DNA of 64,000 bases from Ruminococcus sp. Marseille-P6503 (GTDB lineage: Bacteria > Bacillota > Clostridia > Oscillospirales > Ruminococcaceae). The position numbers and the translations under genes were made by a program. Where the stretch lies: the NCBI RefSeq assembly GCF_900604945.1, contig NZ_UWPB01000002.1, positions 496,001 through 560,000 of the forward strand, given 5' to 3'. This document shows, one piece after another, positions 7,643 to 16,231 of this stretch (within the stretch, counting starts at the first letter, position 1; each line of letters starts with the position of its first letter). A model generated the notes under the pieces. The model worked only from the letters and a program-made list of their open reading frames with translations. It had not been told where the DNA came from and made no database searches.

Positions 7643-8821
7643 ATGTACTCGTTTTTACTTGCGCTTATTTATATTGCGTTTATCAGTCTGGGGCTTCCTG
7701 ACTCGCTTCTCGGCTCGGGGTGGCCCGTTATGCACGGTGACCTGAATGTTCCGATATCCTTTATGGGAATCGTATCTATGGTAATATCAGGGGGAACGAT
7801 TGTATCAAGTCTTTTTTCTGACAAGCTGACCAGGAAGCTCGGCACTCGTATGGTAACCGTGATCAGCGTATTTCTTACGGCGGTTGCCTTGTTCGGCTTT
7901 TCCTGCGCGGATCAGTTCTGGCAGATAATGATATTTGCCGTTCCCTATGGTCTTGGCGCCGGAGCGATCGACGCCGCGCTGAATAACTATGTCGCTCTCC
8001 ATTATACGTCAAGGCACATGAGCTGGCTGCACTGCTTCTGGGGTGTAGGAACGATAGTAAGTCCGTTTGTCATGAGCTATGCTTTAACTAATTCCTCCTG
8101 GAATAACGGATACCGTATCGTTGCGTTCATTCAGCTTGGCATAGGGCTGCTTCTTCTTGTCACTCTCCCTGTCTGGAAAGTCAACAAGCAGGATATTCAG
8201 GCTGACGCCGGAGGTATCGGATTGACCGGCGCGCTGAAGATCAGGGGAGTCCCGACTCTTTTGACCGGCTTTTTCGCATACTGCGCGGCGGAAGCAACCG
8301 CAATGTACTGGGCGAGCACCTATCTTGTTGAGGTCAAGGGCATAACAACAGAGCAGGCGGCGGGGTTTGCCTCATTGTTTTACATAGGGATAACCGCCGG
8401 CAGATTTCTCAGCGGCTTTATAATGAATAAGCTGGGCGACAGAAGGATGATTATTCTCGGTACCTGCGTTCTGTCCTGCGGGATTATTTCCCTGCTGCTT
8501 CCTGTAGCGAATCCGACTGTTTCGCTTGCCGGCTTTATAATTATCGGATTTGGCTGCGCGCCGATATATCCCTGCATTATTCATTCAACACCGAGTAATT
8601 TCGGGGCGGAAAATTCCGGAGCGATTATCGGTATCCAAATGGCGAGCGCTTATGTCGGCTCCACGTTTATCCCTCCGCTGTTCGGGCTTATCGGCAATTT
8701 GATCGGCTTTAAGATACTTCCTGTATATCTTGCGGTTTTTATTGTTTTAATGATAAGCATGACAGATCTGACATTTCGGATAACAGCCAAAAAAGACCGT
8801 AGGAAGGAGGCGGCTGAATGA
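7643..8821 (+). CDS. major facilitator superfamily transporter
   Basis: A 392-residue protein with about 12 predicted membrane helices and the loop motif SDKLTRKLGTR after TM2, typical of MFS proteins. A second copy of that loop, NKLGDRR, lies in the C-terminal half. Its stop overlaps the next start by 4 nt, so it is translationally coupled to the DUF1848 gene. Substrate unknown; MarR control suggests drug or metabolite efflux. Confidence 0.82.
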   Translation: MYSFLLALIYIAFISLGLPDSLLGSGWPVMHGDLNVPISFMGIVSMVISGGTIVSSLFSDKLTRKLGTRMVTVISVFLTAVALFGFSCADQFWQIMIFAVPYGLGAGAIDAALNNYVALHYTSRHMSWLHCFWGVGTIVSPFVMSYALTNSSWNNGYRIVAFIQLGIGLLLLVTLPVWKVNKQDIQADAGGIGLTGALKIRGVPTLLTGFFAYCAAEATAMYWASTYLVEVKGITTEQAAGFASLFYIGITAGRFLSGFIMNKLGDRRMIILGTCVLSCGIISLLLPVANPTVSLAGFIIIGFGCAPIYPCIIHSTPSNFGAENSGAIIGIQMASAYVGSTFIPPLFGLIGNLIGFKILPVYLAVFIVLMISMTDLTFRITAKKDRRKEAAE

Positions 8822-9771
8822 TTATCAATACAGGCGGAAGAACGGATACCGTACAGTATTATACCGAATGGCTGCTCAACAGATTTAAGGAGGGCTATGT
8901 TTTAACCCGCAATCCGCTTTTTCCGAACAAGGTAAATCGTTATGAGCTGGACCCCGGTAAGGTTGACTGCGTTGTGTTCTGTTCAAAAAATTACAAGCCG
9001 ATTTTATCGGGGCTGCATGAAATCACAGACCGTTTCAATACATATTTTCATTACACCATCACCGCCTACGGCAAGGATATTGAGCCGGGCGTTCCGCCGA
9101 TCGAGGAAAGTATGCATACGCTTGTCAGCCTGTCGGAGCAGGTCGGCAGAAAGAGGGTCGCATGGCGGTATGACCCTGTTTTGCTTACTGAAAAATATAC
9201 GGTTGAAACGCATCTGCAAACCTTTGAGCATATGGCTGGCGTGCTTGCGCCGTATATCGACCGCTGTATTTTCAGCTTTGTAGAAATGTATAAAAAGCTG
9301 AAAACGAATATGCCGGAGCTTATCCCGCTGACCGAGCGGGACAAGGAAAAACTTGCCGAGGGACTTGGCGGGATTGCGGAAAAATACGGTATTGCTATAC
9401 AGACCTGCGGCACAAACGGGGATTATACCCGTTACGGTATTAACAAGTCCGGCTGCATGACGCTTGACATTCTCGGAAAGGCAAACGGTATAGAATTCAA
9501 GAACCTGAAGCACAAGGGTACGCGGCAGGGCTGTCATTGTATTGAAAGCCGTGACATCGGAGCATACGATACCTGTATGAACGGCTGTAAATACTGCTAC
9601 GCAAACAAAAGTTCGCGCAGGGCGTTTGAAAATTATAAGTATCATGATCCAGCCTCTCCCCTGCTGCTCGGCGGACTTGAACCCACCGATACGGTTATGC
9701 AGGGAGCGCAAAAATCATTCAGAAAAGGTCAGAGCTATGCCGGAATTAAAAATAGAACGAATCCAGGTTAA
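8818..9771 (+). CDS. DUF1848 family protein
   Basis: A 317-residue protein of a family known mainly as a domain of unknown function. It opens with MIINTGGRTD and the LTRNP motif and ends with a cysteine cluster including CMNGCKYCYAN, resembling a radical-SAM CxxxCxxC motif but at the C-terminus. Overlaps both neighbours (4 nt with the MFS gene, 35 nt with the radical-SAM gene), so the genes form one tight operon. Biochemical role is not established. Confidence 0.85.
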   Translation: MIINTGGRTDTVQYYTEWLLNRFKEGYVLTRNPLFPNKVNRYELDPGKVDCVVFCSKNYKPILSGLHEITDRFNTYFHYTITAYGKDIEPGVPPIEESMHTLVSLSEQVGRKRVAWRYDPVLLTEKYTVETHLQTFEHMAGVLAPYIDRCIFSFVEMYKKLKTNMPELIPLTERDKEKLAEGLGGIAEKYGIAIQTCGTNGDYTRYGINKSGCMTLDILGKANGIEFKNLKHKGTRQGCHCIESRDIGAYDTCMNGCKYCYANKSSRRAFENYKYHDPASPLLLGGLEPTDTVMQGAQKSFRKGQSYAGIKNRTNPG

Positions 9772-10636
9772 AAGTATTTTATCAAAATCAAACCTGCCTG
9801 TCTGCGAATATTCGGTTAATCCGTACGTCGGCTGCACTCACGCCTGCAAATACTGCTATGCTTCCTTTATGAAGCGATTTACAGGACACAGCGAGGAATG
9901 GGGAACGTTTCTTGACGTTAAGTATTGGAATGAGATAAAAAATCCGCGGAAGTATAACGGCAAGGAGCTGTTTATCGGCTCGGTCACAGATCCGTACAAT
10001 CCGCAGGAAGAAGAATACGGACGGACGAGGGCTTTGCTTGAGCAGTTGAAGGGCAGCGGCGCGAAGCTCAGTATTGCCACAAAATCGGATCTGATACTGC
10101 GTGATCTGGAGCTGATCGGCTCATTTCCCGACGCCCGTGTGTCGTGGTCGGTCAATACGCTGGACGAGAGCTTCAAAGACGATATGGATAAGGCGGTATC
10201 CATAGAACGCAGACTTAACGCAATGAAAGAATTTCATAGGGCGGGCGTACGCACTACCTGTTTTATTTCTCCTATATTTCCCGTAATAACCGATGTGAAG
10301 GCTATCATTGAACGGGCAAAGGAGCACTGCAATCTGATTTGGCTGGAAAATCTGAATCTGAGGGGCGGCTATAAGGCGGTAATTATGGATTATATCGCCG
10401 ACAAATATCCGCGGCTTTTACCTCTTTATCAGACTGTTTACAACCGGAATGACCGCGGCTACTGGCAAGCGCTCGACGGAGAGCTGAAGGAGTACGCCTC
10501 CCGAATCGGTCTTGACTATGTAACCAATGACGACAGTATGACAAGACCGTTTGACGCGCCGCCTGTTATCGTCAATTACTTCTATCATTCAGAAATTAAA
10601 AAATCAGCAGCAAGGGGCGGTGTGAAAAATGCCTGA
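9737..10636 (+). CDS. SPL-like radical SAM protein
   Basis: About 299 residues. The radical-SAM motif is GCTHACKYCYASF at about residues 31-43, binding a 4Fe-4S cluster and SAM. The remaining (beta/alpha) core resembles the Rv2578c/SplB-like group that acts on nucleic acids. The longer frame from 9626 is rejected because ATG 9737 has a GAAAAGG site and the recognisable N-terminus MPELKIERIQ. Coupled to mutM by an 8-nt overlap, which suggests a DNA-repair or nucleic-acid context. Confidence 0.82.
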   Translation: MPELKIERIQVKSILSKSNLPVCEYSVNPYVGCTHACKYCYASFMKRFTGHSEEWGTFLDVKYWNEIKNPRKYNGKELFIGSVTDPYNPQEEEYGRTRALLEQLKGSGAKLSIATKSDLILRDLELIGSFPDARVSWSVNTLDESFKDDMDKAVSIERRLNAMKEFHRAGVRTTCFISPIFPVITDVKAIIERAKEHCNLIWLENLNLRGGYKAVIMDYIADKYPRLLPLYQTVYNRNDRGYWQALDGELKEYASRIGLDYVTNDDSMTRPFDAPPVIVNYFYHSEIKKSAARGGVKNA

Positions 10637-11453
10637 ATTACCGGAGGTTGAAACAGTAAGACGGGTGCTTGAGCCTCAGCTGAAAGGACTTGAGATCGTC
10701 AGCATAACGGCAGACAAGCCGGAGGTTATAGCTTATCCGACTGCCGAAGAATTCTGCAGACAGCTTACAGGACAGACTTTTTTGTCGATGTCGCGCAGAG
10801 GAAAGTTTTTGATCGTCAATATGAACAGCGGGGACAGAGCGATACTTCATCTCAGAATGACGGGCTGTCTGCTTGTTACGCCGCCTGATCTTTCTGCTGA
10901 AAAGCATACGCACGTTATCTTTCATTTGAGCAACGGCAATGAACTGCGCTTTTCCGACACACGCCGCTTCGGCCGCTTGTGGCTTGTCAAGAACGGTGAA
11001 ACGGATATATACAGCGGAATTGATAAATTGGGCGCCGAGCCCTTTGACGCCCAATTAAATGCCGGATATCTGAAAGCGCGCTTCGGGAAGCGCAGACGAG
11101 CGATAAAGGAGTGTCTGCTCGACCAAAGCGTGATTGCGGGTATAGGAAATATCTATTCCGATGAGATTCTGTATTCGGCAGGGATTTGTCCGGCACGTCC
11201 GGCAAACAGCCTGAAAGAGGAGGAATGGGAACGGCTTGCCGCCGCTATCCCCCGTCGGCTTGAATATTTTATTGAAAAGAACAGTATAACAGCAGAGAAA
11301 TACCTTGAGGGCAAGGGAAAGGATTATCGCAATACCCCTTTTCTGCAGGTATACGGTCACGCTGACGGGTCTTGTCCGAGCTGCGGCGGAACGCTTGTCC
11401 GCGCTGTGATCGGCGGCAGGAGCAGCGTATACTGTCCGAATTGTCAGAGGTGA
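10629..11453 (+). CDS. mutM: formamidopyrimidine-DNA glycosylase
   Basis: Bifunctional glycosylase/AP lyase that removes 8-oxoguanine and related lesions. N-terminal MPELPEVETVRR gives the catalytic Pro2 and Glu3; the H2TH region includes QSVIAGIGNIYSDE; the C-terminal zinc finger is CPSCGG...CPNCQ. Length 274 is normal for the family. Last gene of the MFS/DUF1848/radical-SAM operon. Confidence 0.95.
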   Translation: MPELPEVETVRRVLEPQLKGLEIVSITADKPEVIAYPTAEEFCRQLTGQTFLSMSRRGKFLIVNMNSGDRAILHLRMTGCLLVTPPDLSAEKHTHVIFHLSNGNELRFSDTRRFGRLWLVKNGETDIYSGIDKLGAEPFDAQLNAGYLKARFGKRRRAIKECLLDQSVIAGIGNIYSDEILYSAGICPARPANSLKEEEWERLAAAIPRRLEYFIEKNSITAEKYLEGKGKDYRNTPFLQVYGHADGSCPSCGGTLVRAVIGGRSSVYCPNCQR

Positions 11454-12351
11454 CGGACTTCGCCGCCAAAACATCAGAAACATAATATATGTAATATTAT
11501 AATGAATAAGATAAATTGGGCATAGTATTGATATATTGAGACATAATAATACAAATTATAAAAAAGTTAAATTGTTTTATTTCAGATATAACTTTAGAGC
11601 AAATTAATTTTTTATTGGTTTATTTTTTTGTTCATATATGTACACTGAATCCGATTTAATAATCAAGTACGATGTATGATGAGCATAATAAAATTTATTT
11701 TATGACTTATTAATAATTTTAATTTCTATATTAGTTGAAAAAATATGAAAAAAATTATTATATTTTTATCGACTGTTGTTTCGTTTTCTTATTTTTCATT
11801 TTCCAAAAATACTGAACACGCATTATCTCCAAATCGGTATTGGAAAATGTGAAAAGCGAGTACGGAACGGATAAAGGTAAGGTAGAGATAGATGTCCTGT
11901 TGGTTCTAAATGGAAAGTTCAATTCTTAGTTTAAGAGATCGTAAAGTCGATTTATACAACAAATGCTATTGAGTTTTTATTATCAGATGGTGACCACAGC
12001 AAAATGTGTATTTAGAATTGCTGACAGTCTGTTCAAAATGCTGTAACTAGTGATGAGACATATCACCAAAAGTGGGGCGTATGTCATCAGGGCAGTAGTC
12101 AAATCTATGCTTATCTTATTATTTTGTGCAATTACAGAACTGGAATAACGTTTTTTGTTTTGACAACAGAACTTATTTTCATTAATTGTAGATAAGAGCG
12201 CCGGGAGTACCGACGGTCTGGTTATAGGTTTTTCTATTTTATTTTTGTACGCTATTTGGTGATTACACAGATTTTGAAAATGAATTATAAACACGATTTT
12301 TATGTTTACTGGAGGAATTGCGTACTATTTAATAAGAAAGTGTACAGTTAT
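11454..12351. other. AT-rich junction without a convincing gene
   Basis: Base composition drops sharply right after mutM. A 35-codon ORF at 11745-11852 (begins MKKIIIFLSTVVSF, signal-peptide-like) lacks a ribosome site. A minus-strand frame at 11983-12294 has no recognisable content. I read the stretch as the decayed edge of the inserted island; no terminator for the ABC gene ending at 12352 is obvious. Confidence 0.4.
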
Positions 12352-14130
12352 TTAAATTTTATAGTATTGCGCCTGTGCATTAAACATTTTATAGTATATG
12401 CTATCAGATCTTTTTATAAGTTCTTCGTGCGTTCCGATTTCTTTTATGGTTTTTTCAGAAAAAACAAAAATTTTATCACAAAATTGACAACTTGAAAGCC
12501 TATGTGATATATATAATGTTGTTTTGTTTTGAGTCAATTTATTAAAATGTGCATAAACTTCATTTTCGGCAACTGGGTCAAGGGCTGCAGTTGGCTCATC
12601 TAATATTACCATTGGTGAATTTTTATGTAAAGCTCTTGCTATTGCAATTTTTTGTTGTTCGCCACCAGATGGTTCTATTCCATTTTCATCAAATTGTTTG
12701 TAAATAGTTGTATTTTCACCAAATAAAAGAGCATCAATCTTTTGGCGTAAGCCAACTTTGTTAATTACTTCGGTTATATCGTCGTAATTGTTTTGAGCAA
12801 TGTTTTCTTTTATTGAAAAAGCAAAAAGTTTAAAATCCTGAAAAACGACAGAGAATAAACTAATATATTCTTGATAATCGTATTCATTTATATTAACTCC
12901 ATCAAGTAAAATATCTCCGCTGCTTGGTTTATATAAACCGCATAGTAATTTAATAAATGTAGTTTTACCGGCTCCATTTAACCCTACGATTGATATTTTG
13001 TCTCTAGCGTAAATTTTGATTGATATATTTTTTAATACATATAACTCAGTGTTAGGATATTTGAAACTTACATTTTTAAATTCAATTTCATGATTTGGTA
13101 TATTTTTTATTTTTCTTGATCCATTATGATTTACAGATGGTATACTCATATAGTTAATAAACTCCGAAATATATCCTGTTTTTTTTATTATTTCTTGCAA
13201 ATCCATTATTATTAATTGACTTGACGAAAATAATGTGGATCCAGCATTTATTGCTTTAATAAAAAGTCCTATAGTAAGTTGTTCAGTTATTACAAGCCAG
13301 CCTAAATATAAATAAATAATACTATTTTTTAAAGAATTTGAGATTGTTGTTTTTATATTATATTTTAAAAAAATTGAACTTTGCTTTTCGATTATTGAAA
13401 AGCGTTCATTTATAATTTTAGATCCTTTTTCCAACATCATTTCTTCGGCACTATACAAACGTATGTCTTTCCCATTTTCAAAGCATATCATTTGATATAA
13501 AAAATATGTAAAAATGCGAGCGGTTTTTGACATATCTTCATATGCGGATGCTTCTGTAATGTTAATTTTATAATTATAATAGCTGGTTATTATTAAAAGC
13601 ATACTTATAATTAACAATATTAACGGAGCTTTTGATGCAATAACTGATATGGCAATAAAAGTTTTTGTTATATTGGATATAATGTTAAAAAAATGCTGAC
13701 TTATACCATGCATACCTCCGGAATACTCGAAAATTCCTTGTTTAGCCTTTTCTATTTGATCTAATATCATTTTATTTTCAGTATCTTGATAATCAATTTC
13801 CATTGATTTTTTACTTATCATTTCTAAAAATTTATTGTCAAAATAAGTATTATATTTTTCTAATTGTAAAGTCAATATATTACTGATTAAATAAGATAAT
13901 CCTTCGATTGCTGTAAATATTATTGCTTTTACAAAAATAATTTTTATTGAAACATCTTTTATTAAATCATCAATAATCAGAGGTAGGAAATTTAATGATA
14001 TAAACAGTAAAAATATATCAAATATTATTTTTAATAACCATAAATAAAAATAGGATCTACGATTATTCCATATAATAAAAAATATATATTTTAAAGTATG
14101 CATTACTTGAAATATTTTTGTTTTATTCAT
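12352..14130 (-). CDS. ABC exporter half-transporter, TMD-NBD (second of pair)
   Basis: A 592-residue fusion of six membrane helices (about 1-310) with an ATPase domain. Walker A GLNGAGKTTF, signature SGGEQQK, Walker B MVILDEPTAALD, H-loop SHRLSS. No N-terminal C39 peptidase domain. It overlaps the preceding ABC gene by 8 nt and the two share the C-terminal motif MF..QAQYY, so they are paralogues and probably form a heterodimer exporting the island's product. Very AT-rich. Last gene of the minus-strand operon. Confidence 0.9.
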   Translation of the reverse strand: MNKTKIFQVMHTLKYIFFIIWNNRRSYFYLWLLKIIFDIFLLFISLNFLPLIIDDLIKDVSIKIIFVKAIIFTAIEGLSYLISNILTLQLEKYNTYFDNKFLEMISKKSMEIDYQDTENKMILDQIEKAKQGIFEYSGGMHGISQHFFNIISNITKTFIAISVIASKAPLILLIISMLLIITSYYNYKINITEASAYEDMSKTARIFTYFLYQMICFENGKDIRLYSAEEMMLEKGSKIINERFSIIEKQSSIFLKYNIKTTISNSLKNSIIYLYLGWLVITEQLTIGLFIKAINAGSTLFSSSQLIIMDLQEIIKKTGYISEFINYMSIPSVNHNGSRKIKNIPNHEIEFKNVSFKYPNTELYVLKNISIKIYARDKISIVGLNGAGKTTFIKLLCGLYKPSSGDILLDGVNINEYDYQEYISLFSVVFQDFKLFAFSIKENIAQNNYDDITEVINKVGLRQKIDALLFGENTTIYKQFDENGIEPSGGEQQKIAIARALHKNSPMVILDEPTAALDPVAENEVYAHFNKLTQNKTTLYISHRLSSCQFCDKIFVFSEKTIKEIGTHEELIKRSDSIYYKMFNAQAQYYKI

Positions 14131-15997
14131 TTGTTAATGTCTCCTCTGCATAAGAATTATTGTCATTATTATAGTATTGAGCTTGAAGCATAAACATATT
14201 ATAATATTGTCCTTTTAAGCTCATAAGTTCTTGATGAGAACCATATTCTGTAATCATACCATCATTAAATAAAGCAATTTTATTGCAAAACTGTATTGAA
14301 GATAGCCGGTGAGAAATATATATAACACTTTTATTTTCTGTTAAACTATTAAAATTAGTATACAGTTTATGTTCGGCAATAGGATCAAGGGCAGATGTAG
14401 GTTCATCAAGGATAATAATTGGTGAATCTTTATATAATGCACGAGCAAGTGCAACCTTTTGACATTCGCCACCAGATAATATTACACCATCTTTGTGTAC
14501 TACGTTAAGCATTTCTGAAGTAATTCCTTTTTCTAAGCTGTCAACTTTTTCCTTTAAGCCGGATTTCACTATCTTATCGTATGCTTTTTGCGAGTCTGTA
14601 TTTTCTGGCGTGGACATAGATATATTTTCTGACAATGGGAAAGCGAATATCTCTATGTTTTGAAAAACAGGAGAAAATAGCTTATAATATTCTTTGCGTT
14701 TATATTTTTTTATATTTATACCATTTATGAGTATTTCCCCTTTAGTAACATCATAAAGTCGTACAAGAAGTTTAACAAATGTTGTTTTTCCAGCACCGTT
14801 AAGTCCTACAATGGCAAGTTTTTCTTTTGAATTTATTGTAATATTAATATTCTTTAATGTAAATACTTTTTGTCCGGTATATTTAAAGCTAACATTTTTA
14901 AATTCAATAATATATTCATCAGAATTAGGAATTGGTAAGCAACTATCCTCATTATCATCATCGTTTATTTCAATATATGAACGAAAGTCATTCATTTCCA
15001 TTGAACGTTGCTTAAATGCTCCAATATTATTAAATATTTGCTTTACAGATGATGAAAAGACGCCAATTGTACCTATATAAAGCGTAAAATTGCTAATTGA
15101 CAGATCATTGTATATTACACAATAAATTAGATAACTATAAACAATTATATTTTGAATTATTGACATTATAGAAACAAAAATAGAATTAGAAATCCAAATA
15201 TTTTTGCTATTACATACCTTCTTATATTTAAATTTGAGAATAGAACGATATTTATCCAATAGCCAATTCTTCATATTAAACAGACGTATATCCTTGGCAT
15301 AAGAAAAATCCTGTGTTATATGCATTAAATAATTCTCTTTTCGCCATACGGTCGCAAGTTTATCCCATGTTTCAATTTTATCCTTCTTAGCGGCATATAT
15401 ATAATATAAATACTGCAGAAAAGAGATGAAAATTATTCCAACTATAATCCATAAATTAAAATAAGCCATTACAGAAGCGGTTATAATTAATAAAATAATA
15501 TTTGTGAGAAAGAAAAAAGTTGCACTCATCATTCCGATTATGCCTGTATTATTGCTTATAGTCGCTTGTTCGGCTTTTTCCATTTTGTCAAGCATTTCTG
15601 GATTTTCAAGCATTTCGTAATTAATATTTAAGGACTTTTTTATTTCTTCTTGGAGCATTTTTTGACGAACATAGGAAAAACCTAAATTCATTTTGGTTGA
15701 TCCAATAACATTGAAGATAGATAAAGTAAGTTCTAAAACGAAAATAATTGTTAACAAAACAAGTAATGAGTTAATATTCTTTGATTCAGTTGAAGATTGA
15801 TATGTTATAATATCTATAATCAGCTTACTAAAAAAACTCCACATATACGTTGCCGAAGCTGTTGTAATAGAGCAAATAATAACAATATAAAATACGGATT
15901 TTTTATACTGTCTGATTTTGCTTAAAGTATAAATAATATTATTAACTATTCCATGCGCTTTGGAACAGTTTAAATTAGTTTTTTTCTTAAATAACAT
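14123..15997 (-). CDS. ABC exporter half-transporter, TMD-NBD (first of pair)
   Basis: A 624-residue TMD-NBD protein. Walker A GLNGAGKTTF, signature LSGGECQKVALARAL, Walker B IIILDEPTSALD, catalytic His in SHRLSS. Both ATPase sites of the pair look competent. The ribosome site AAGGAATGATAAG lies right after the carrier-protein stop. It lacks a leader-cleaving peptidase domain, so precursor processing would fall to the subtilase of the same operon. Confidence 0.9.
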   Translation of the reverse strand: MLFKKKTNLNCSKAHGIVNNIIYTLSKIRQYKKSVFYIVIICSITTASATYMWSFFSKLIIDIITYQSSTESKNINSLLVLLTIIFVLELTLSIFNVIGSTKMNLGFSYVRQKMLQEEIKKSLNINYEMLENPEMLDKMEKAEQATISNNTGIIGMMSATFFFLTNIILLIITASVMAYFNLWIIVGIIFISFLQYLYYIYAAKKDKIETWDKLATVWRKENYLMHITQDFSYAKDIRLFNMKNWLLDKYRSILKFKYKKVCNSKNIWISNSIFVSIMSIIQNIIVYSYLIYCVIYNDLSISNFTLYIGTIGVFSSSVKQIFNNIGAFKQRSMEMNDFRSYIEINDDDNEDSCLPIPNSDEYIIEFKNVSFKYTGQKVFTLKNINITINSKEKLAIVGLNGAGKTTFVKLLVRLYDVTKGEILINGINIKKYKRKEYYKLFSPVFQNIEIFAFPLSENISMSTPENTDSQKAYDKIVKSGLKEKVDSLEKGITSEMLNVVHKDGVILSGGECQKVALARALYKDSPIIILDEPTSALDPIAEHKLYTNFNSLTENKSVIYISHRLSSIQFCNKIALFNDGMITEYGSHQELMSLKGQYYNMFMLQAQYYNNDNNSYAEETLTNE

Positions 15998-16001
15998 CTT
16001 A

Positions 16002-16229
16002 TCATTCCTTATTTTTAGATTGTAAATGCTTCTCTACAATAAAAACAATTGAGTCAATATTCAAAAAGTAATCTATACGAAAGTATTCATCTTCAATTGT
16101 TATTAAAAATTCTTGCTCTAATGAAACAATTAATCTTATAAAATTTATGGAGTCTAAGTTAACTATATTTCCATTATTAGATGTTGCAATTCCTATTTGC
16201 GAAAGCAATTCAACAATTTTTTCTTTCAT
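16002..16229 (-). CDS. acyl/peptidyl carrier protein
   Basis: A 75-residue four-helix carrier protein. The phosphopantetheine site is LDSINF with Ser27, followed by the acidic recognition helix (LIVSLEQEF). It is not followed by fatty-acid synthesis genes, nor is any adenylating or holo-ACP synthase gene present nearby, so it must be activated and loaded by enzymes encoded elsewhere or not recognised here. It begins 2 nt after the subtilase gene; its ribosome site (GGAGGATTAATT) lies in that gene's end. In this context it probably carries an acyl or aminoacyl group for the BtrH-like protein. Confidence 0.78.
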   Translation of the reverse strand: MKEKIVELLSQIGIATSNNGNIVNLDSINFIRLIVSLEQEFLITIEDEYFRIDYFLNIDSIVFIVEKHLQSKNKE

Positions 16230-16231
16230 AA

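Noticed and set aside
9004-9711. 235-codon minus-strand frame
   Set aside because: Antisense shadow of the DUF1848 gene, without ribosome site.
11983-12294. 103-codon minus-strand frame downstream of the ABC genes
   Set aside because: No ribosome site and no protein-like pattern; in decayed AT-rich DNA.
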